A stretch of 33,748 nucleotides of DNA from Clostridium sp. Marseille-P2415 (GTDB taxonomy: Bacteria; Bacillota; Clostridia; Lachnospirales; Lachnospiraceae): the NCBI RefSeq assembly GCF_900155545.1, contig NZ_LT732526.1, positions 580,677 to 614,424 of the forward strand, in the 5' to 3' direction. The notes under the pieces are model-generated. The model saw nothing but the letters and a program-made list of their open reading frames with translations, was not told the origin of the DNA and ran no database searches. Positions within the stretch are counted from its first letter, which is position 1; the number at the start of each line of letters is the position of its first letter. Positions 30,631 through 33,748 of the stretch are shown piece after piece. Both the position numbers and the translations under genes were made by a program.

Positions 30631-31827
30631 ATGGGACTGAATGAAACACCATCCTCCGAGCGGGTGCATATCGGCTTTTTCGGCCGCCGCAATGCAGGAA
30701 AATCAAGCGTTGTTAACGCAGTAACAGGACAGGAACTGTCCGTTGTATCCGAAGTAAAAGGCACGACCACAGATCCGGTCTATAAATCCATGGAACTGCT
30801 CCCCATGGGTCCGGTGGTCATCATCGATACTCCCGGGTTTGACGATGAAGGAACCCTGGGAGAAATGCGGGTAAGAAAAACAAAGCAGATTTTAAACCGG
30901 GCGGACTGTGCCGTTCTGGTGGTTGACGGAACCATTGGAAAAACGGAGGCAGATGAAGAACTGATCCGTTTGTTTGAGGAAAAGAAGATTCCTTACGTGG
31001 TTGCCTATAATAAATGTGACTTAACCGGTAAACAGCTCTTTCCGGACGGGCTTTCCGTCAGTGCGGAAGAAGGCCTGTTTATCCATGAATTAAAGGAGCG
31101 GATCGGAGGACTTGTAAATACCGGAGATATGAAAATGAGGATCGTGGGAGATTTACTGGATCCCTATGATCTGGTGGTTTTAGTGATCCCCATTGATAAG
31201 GCAGCGCCGAAGGGCCGTCTTATCCTGCCGCAGCAGCAGGTAATGCGGGATATCCTAGAGGCAGGAGGAATATCGGCCGCAGTGCGCGATACGGAATTAA
31301 AGGGGACCCTGGAAAAACTGGGAAAGAAGCCGGCCCTTGTCATAACGGACAGCCAGGCTTTTGAGCAGGTCAACAAAGATACGCCCGAAGATATTCTCCT
31401 TACTTCCTTTTCGATCCTGATGGCCAGGTATAAGGGCTTTCTGGAGGACGCCGTAAAAGGGGTGGCCGCCCTTGCGGAATTAAAGGATGGGGACAGGATA
31501 CTCATTTCCGAAGGCTGTAGTCATCACAGACAGTGCGATGATATTGGAACCGTAAAGCTTCCACGCTGGCTGCGGGAATTTACGGGGAAGGAGCTTTTGA
31601 TTGAAACCTCATCCGGGCGGGAGTTTCCGGAAGATTTATCAGTCTACCGGCTGATCATCCATTGCGGCGGATGCATGTTAAATGAGAGGGAGATGGAGTA
31701 CCGGAGAAAATGTGCTGCTGACGCAAATGTTCCGTTTACGAATTATGGTACTGCCATCGCTCATATGAAAGGAATTTTAAAGAGGAGCTTAAAGATATTT
31801 CCCCATCTGGAAGAGAAGCTTTTATAA
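30631..31827 (+). CDS. hydF: [FeFe]-hydrogenase H-cluster maturation GTPase
   Basis: 398 residues from ATG 30631 with AGAGGTG upstream; a GTG at 30622 in frame is less well placed. HydF is the scaffold on which the diiron subcluster is built and from which it is handed to apo-hydrogenase. G1 is GRRNAGKS (residues 18-25), then GTTTDP, DTPGFDD and NKCD. The C-terminal iron-sulfur site uses C296-x-H298 in EGCSHHRQCDD and H344-C345-x2-C348 in IIHCGGC. All features for activity are present. hydE, the third maturase, is not in the window, nor is a hydrogenase structural gene. Confidence 0.95.
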   Translation: MGLNETPSSERVHIGFFGRRNAGKSSVVNAVTGQELSVVSEVKGTTTDPVYKSMELLPMGPVVIIDTPGFDDEGTLGEMRVRKTKQILNRADCAVLVVDGTIGKTEADEELIRLFEEKKIPYVVAYNKCDLTGKQLFPDGLSVSAEEGLFIHELKERIGGLVNTGDMKMRIVGDLLDPYDLVVLVIPIDKAAPKGRLILPQQQVMRDILEAGGISAAVRDTELKGTLEKLGKKPALVITDSQAFEQVNKDTPEDILLTSFSILMARYKGFLEDAVKGVAALAELKDGDRILISEGCSHHRQCDDIGTVKLPRWLREFTGKELLIETSSGREFPEDLSVYRLIIHCGGCMLNEREMEYRRKCAADANVPFTNYGTAIAHMKGILKRSLKIFPHLEEKLL

Positions 31828-31889
31828 CCGGTCTGGTGTTAAAAAAGTATAAAAAAATATTTTGATATGTTAAAAAATGGAAATAAAGG

Positions 31890-31918
31890 TTGACTAACGG
31901 AAAGGCTTGTGCTACTGT
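31890..31918 (+). promoter_or_regulatory. Candidate promoter of the riboswitch-oadB transcript
   Basis: TTGACT (31890-31895), 17-nt spacer, TACTGT (31913-31918). Predicted start near 31925, only a few bases before the aptamer. Confidence 0.6.
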
Positions 31919-31929
31919 AATGTTAATCA

Positions 31930-32048
31930 GATATAGGGGAGTAGTCAGCATACTGTAATGGAATAGGGTTTCTTTTACAGAAATGCAGTTAAATCAACAT
32001 CGTGGACAGAAATGTTCTGGTTTAATTTGAAAAGACAAGACCTGTATC
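31930..32048 (+). promoter_or_regulatory. yybP-ykoY (Mn2+) riboswitch aptamer
   Basis: The aptamer can be folded by eye. P1: GATATAGG (31930-31937) with CCTGTATC (32041-32048). The conserved 5' loop reads AGGGGAGTAG right after P1 and the conserved 3' strand reads ACAAGACC right before it, both hallmarks of yybP-ykoY. P2: GCAT..CTGTAA (31948-31958) with TTACAG..ATGC (31975-31986). P3: TTAAATC (31989-31995) with GGTTTAA (32019-32025). P4: GGACA-GAAA-TGTTC (32004-32017). The L3 segment TCAACATCGTGG resembles TCAATTCGTG of the Lactococcus aptamer. Family knowledge: Mn2+ bound between L1 and L3 stabilises P1. Here this should prevent the overlapping terminator and switch the downstream gene on. 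The other half of this 334-nt gap is AT-rich without a gene. Confidence 0.85.
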
Positions 32049-32080
32049 CTAATTTTAGGATACAGGTCTTGTCTTTTTAA
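32030..32080 (+). terminator. Riboswitch-controlled intrinsic terminator (expression platform)
   Basis: A perfect 22-bp stem, 32030-32051 with 32056-32077, 4-nt loop ATTT, followed by further T. The 5' arm contains the ACAAGACC element and the 3' strand of P1 (32041-32048), so aptamer and terminator are mutually exclusive. Confidence 0.92.
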
Positions 32081-32161
32081 GGTTAAGATCGGGTGGAACT
32101 GCATAGATTGCCGGCGATTCTGTCTATACTAAAAGTGCACAAGAACGAAGGGAGATTTACA

Positions 32162-33298
32162 ATGGACTTTTTGCTTTCAGGTATTGCTTCTATTACCATT
32201 CCCCAATTGATCATGTACCTCGTAGGTATCTTATTGATCTATCTTGCCATTAAAAAGGGCTATGAACCGTCGCTTCTTCTTCCGATGGGATTTGGCGCGA
32301 TTCTGGTTAATCTGCCCTTATCCGGTGTTATTGATCAGACACTTCCTGGTATCGGGAATACCCATGGCATCATTCAGTGGCTGTTTGAATCAGGAATTGA
32401 AGCCTCCGAGGCGCTGCCGCTGCTCTTATTTATCGGTATCGGAGCCATGATTGATTTTGGCCCTCTTTTATCCAATCCCATTATGATGTTATTCGGTGCT
32501 GCAGCACAGTTTGGTATCTTCTTTACCATTTCCGTTGCCGTTTTGCTGGGCTTCGGCCTTTCCGATGCCGCTTCCATCGGCATCATCGGTGCGGCTGACG
32601 GACCGACCTCCATCCTGGTGTCGCAGATCCTTAAATCAAATTACATCGGCCCCATTGCCGTAGCAGCATATTCCTATATGGCACTGGTTCCGCTGGTACA
32701 GCCGCTGGCGATCAGGATGGTTACCACCAGAAAAGAACGTCTTATCAGAATGCCTTATAATCCGGTGTCCGTATCGAAAAGAATTAAGATTATATTTCCC
32801 ATTGCAGTAACAATCATTGCCGGCTTTGTCGCACCCCAGTCCGTTTCATTGGTTGGCTTTTTAATGTTTGGCAACCTGCTTAGGGAATGCGGCGTTCTGA
32901 ACAGTTTATCGGATGCGGCACAAAACATACTTGCCAACCTGGTTACTCTGCTGCTTGGTATCACCGTTTCCTTCAGTATGAGAGCGGAAGCTTTTGTGAC
33001 CTGGCAGACCCTGCTTATCCTTGGTCTTGGCCTCATTGCATTCGTATTTGACACCATAGGCGGCGTTCTGTTTGCAAAATTCATTAACCTGTTCCGCAAG
33101 AATAAGATCAATCCCATGATCGGAGCGGCCGGTATTTCCGCTTTTCCCATGTCGGCCCGGGTGGTACAGAAGATGGCGATTAAGGAAGACCCTACAAACC
33201 ATCTGCTGATGCATGCCATTGGTGCCAACGTTTCCGGCCAGATTGCTTCCGTGTTAGCAGGCGGCATTATCTTAAACCTCCTGACGACCTTATTATGA
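32162..33298 (+). CDS. Na+-translocating decarboxylase beta subunit (OadB/GcdB/MmdB family)
   Basis: 378 residues from ATG 32162 with GGGAG upstream; a frame extension to 32093 lacks a site. Polytopic membrane protein with about nine to eleven hydrophobic segments. In oxaloacetate, glutaconyl-CoA and methylmalonyl-CoA decarboxylases this subunit couples decarboxylation of carboxybiotin to Na+ export. Key segments are kept: GIIGAADGPTSI with the essential Asp at residue 146, ISAFPMSARVVQK, and MHAIGANVSGQIASVLAGG near the C-terminus. No alpha, gamma or biotin-carrier gene precedes it. It lies behind a Mn2+ riboswitch and is followed 30 nt later by a 46-residue membrane ORF. A TATACT at 32125-32130 could serve a second promoter that bypasses the terminator. 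Confidence 0.92.
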   Translation: MDFLLSGIASITIPQLIMYLVGILLIYLAIKKGYEPSLLLPMGFGAILVNLPLSGVIDQTLPGIGNTHGIIQWLFESGIEASEALPLLLFIGIGAMIDFGPLLSNPIMMLFGAAAQFGIFFTISVAVLLGFGLSDAASIGIIGAADGPTSILVSQILKSNYIGPIAVAAYSYMALVPLVQPLAIRMVTTRKERLIRMPYNPVSVSKRIKIIFPIAVTIIAGFVAPQSVSLVGFLMFGNLLRECGVLNSLSDAAQNILANLVTLLLGITVSFSMRAEAFVTWQTLLILGLGLIAFVFDTIGGVLFAKFINLFRKNKINPMIGAAGISAFPMSARVVQKMAIKEDPTNHLLMHAIGANVSGQIASVLAGGIILNLLTTLL

Positions 33299-33328
33299 AT
33301 CCCTGCTGCATTTTGAAAGGAGCCAGCT

Positions 33329-33469
33329 ATGTTCGATAAATTTCTGATTACACTTGATATTATGTGGAAAGGTATGGTCAGTATTTTTGTGGTTATCATA
33401 ATCATCACCTTACTAATCATGCTGTTCCAATGGTTTGAAAGAAACTTCCTGGATCGGAAGGATAATTGA
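33329..33469 (+). CDS. 46-residue single-span membrane protein, possibly gamma-like subunit partner of OadB
   Basis: ATG 33329 follows GAAAGGAG (8 nt spacing) and reads 46 codons to TGA 33467. The peptide has a short N-terminus (MFDKFLITLDIMWKG), one strongly hydrophobic span (about residues 16-33, rich in Ile/Val/Leu) and a charged tail WFERNFLDRKDN. It begins 30 nt after the OadB-like gene and is surely in its operon, since a terminator follows. The layout recalls the single-span N-terminal part of OadG/gamma subunits of Na+ pump decarboxylases, but it lacks the long Pro/Ala-rich cytoplasmic domain. Function unproven. Confidence 0.7.
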   Translation: MFDKFLITLDIMWKGMVSIFVVIIIITLLIMLFQWFERNFLDRKDN

Positions 33470-33505
33470 GACCATACGTTCCATGCTTCATGGTCAGACT
33501 TTAAG

Positions 33506-33550
33506 GAGCTGTTGCAAAACCAACGGATCGTTGGGCAATGGCTCTTTTTC
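33506..33550 (+). terminator. Intrinsic terminator after the oadB-like operon
   Basis: Outer GAGCTGTTGC (33506-33515) with GCAATGGCTC (33535-33544, two G-T pairs) and inner CCAACG (33520-33525) with CGTTGG (33529-33534), then TTTTTC. A smaller hairpin CCATG-CTT-CATGG sits just before, at 33481-33493. Confidence 0.85.
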
Positions 33551-33667
33551 TATAAAAAAACAGAATCAGGTGTTTTGAATGGCAATGACATTTTCCAGTT
33601 TCTGTGATATTATTATTTTAAATGCCGGGACTTAAAGTATGTTTATACATCAAAAGGAGGAAGACTT

Positions 33668-33748
33668 GTGAAAAATCCGGAGATTGATCAATCAGAACTT
33701 TCGGGAGTTACGCAGATGATATTGAATCTTCTGGGCAGCTTTATTATT
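33668..33748 (+). CDS. Unidentified gene, N-terminal 27 codons only
   Basis: GTG 33668 with AAAGGAGG 7-8 nt upstream opens a frame that runs off the right edge: MKNPEIDQSELSGVTQMILN and on into a hydrophobic stretch LLGSFII. Too little is visible to name it. The 120 nt before it are AT-rich; a TATACA at 33644-33649 may be a -10 element without a clear -35 partner. Confidence 0.6.
   Translation, partial: MKNPEIDQSELSGVTQMILNLLGSFII

Overview
The window looks like a chromosomal segment of an anaerobic, spore-forming Clostridia member, most likely of the Lachnospiraceae (Lacrimispora/Clostridium cluster XIVa type). This is inferred from moderate GC content, strong GGAGG ribosome-binding sites, an alpha/beta-type spore protein gene, [FeFe]-hydrogenase maturation genes, an anaerobic (cbi-type) cobalamin operon, and a decarboxylase beta subunit of the Na+-translocating type. 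Gene density is high. I see no rRNA, tRNA, CRISPR array, transposase or phage gene.

Layout. 1-3.8 kb: the C-terminal part of a MurR/RpiR-type SIS regulator, then a fructose operon (fruK and a three-domain fruA). 3.8-7.1 kb: single genes for a GNAT acetyltransferase, a DUF305 protein (minus strand), a HAD phosphatase and a LytR-CpsA-Psr wall enzyme. 7.2-9.5 kb: a Trk/Ktr potassium system plus a small Cys-rich FeoB-associated-type membrane protein. 9.5-10.6 kb: an isolated PTS-type IIC permease (minus strand). 10.8-13.0 kb: two consecutive COG0523/CobW-type GTPases, the first with a tandem His/Cys metal-binding insert and the second joined to a DUF1980-like C-terminal domain. 13.1-15.9 kb: a polysaccharide-deacetylase-like protein (minus strand) and a DacF-type D,D-carboxypeptidase. 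16.2-18.8 kb: an envelope-stress-like operon PspC-PadR-HAAS/DUF1700-DUF4097-PspC behind a consensus promoter overlapped by AT-rich inverted repeats. 18.9 kb: a spore protein gene.

19.2-28.7 kb is one tightly overlapping cobalamin operon, cbiD-cbiL-cbiF-cbiG-cbiH-cbiJE(fused)-cbiT-cbiA-cobT-cobU. It covers most of the anaerobic corrin ring steps plus lower-ligand activation. No cbiC, cbiP, cbiB, cobS, cobD or cobaltochelatase gene is present here, and no AdoCbl riboswitch precedes it. 28.7-31.8 kb is an H-cluster maturation operon (TM1266-family regulator, hydG, hydF) with its own promoter and an attenuator-like leader.

The most striking part is at 31.9-33.5 kb. A clear yybP-ykoY (Mn2+) riboswitch, with a 22-bp perfect terminator stem that competes with aptamer helix P1, precedes an OadB-family membrane decarboxylase beta subunit. 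That gene is followed by a 46-residue single-span membrane ORF. Known targets of this riboswitch are mainly metal exporters, so its placement ahead of an oadB homologue without adjacent alpha or biotin-carrier genes is the best candidate here for something undescribed. The window ends inside an unidentified gene starting at 33668.
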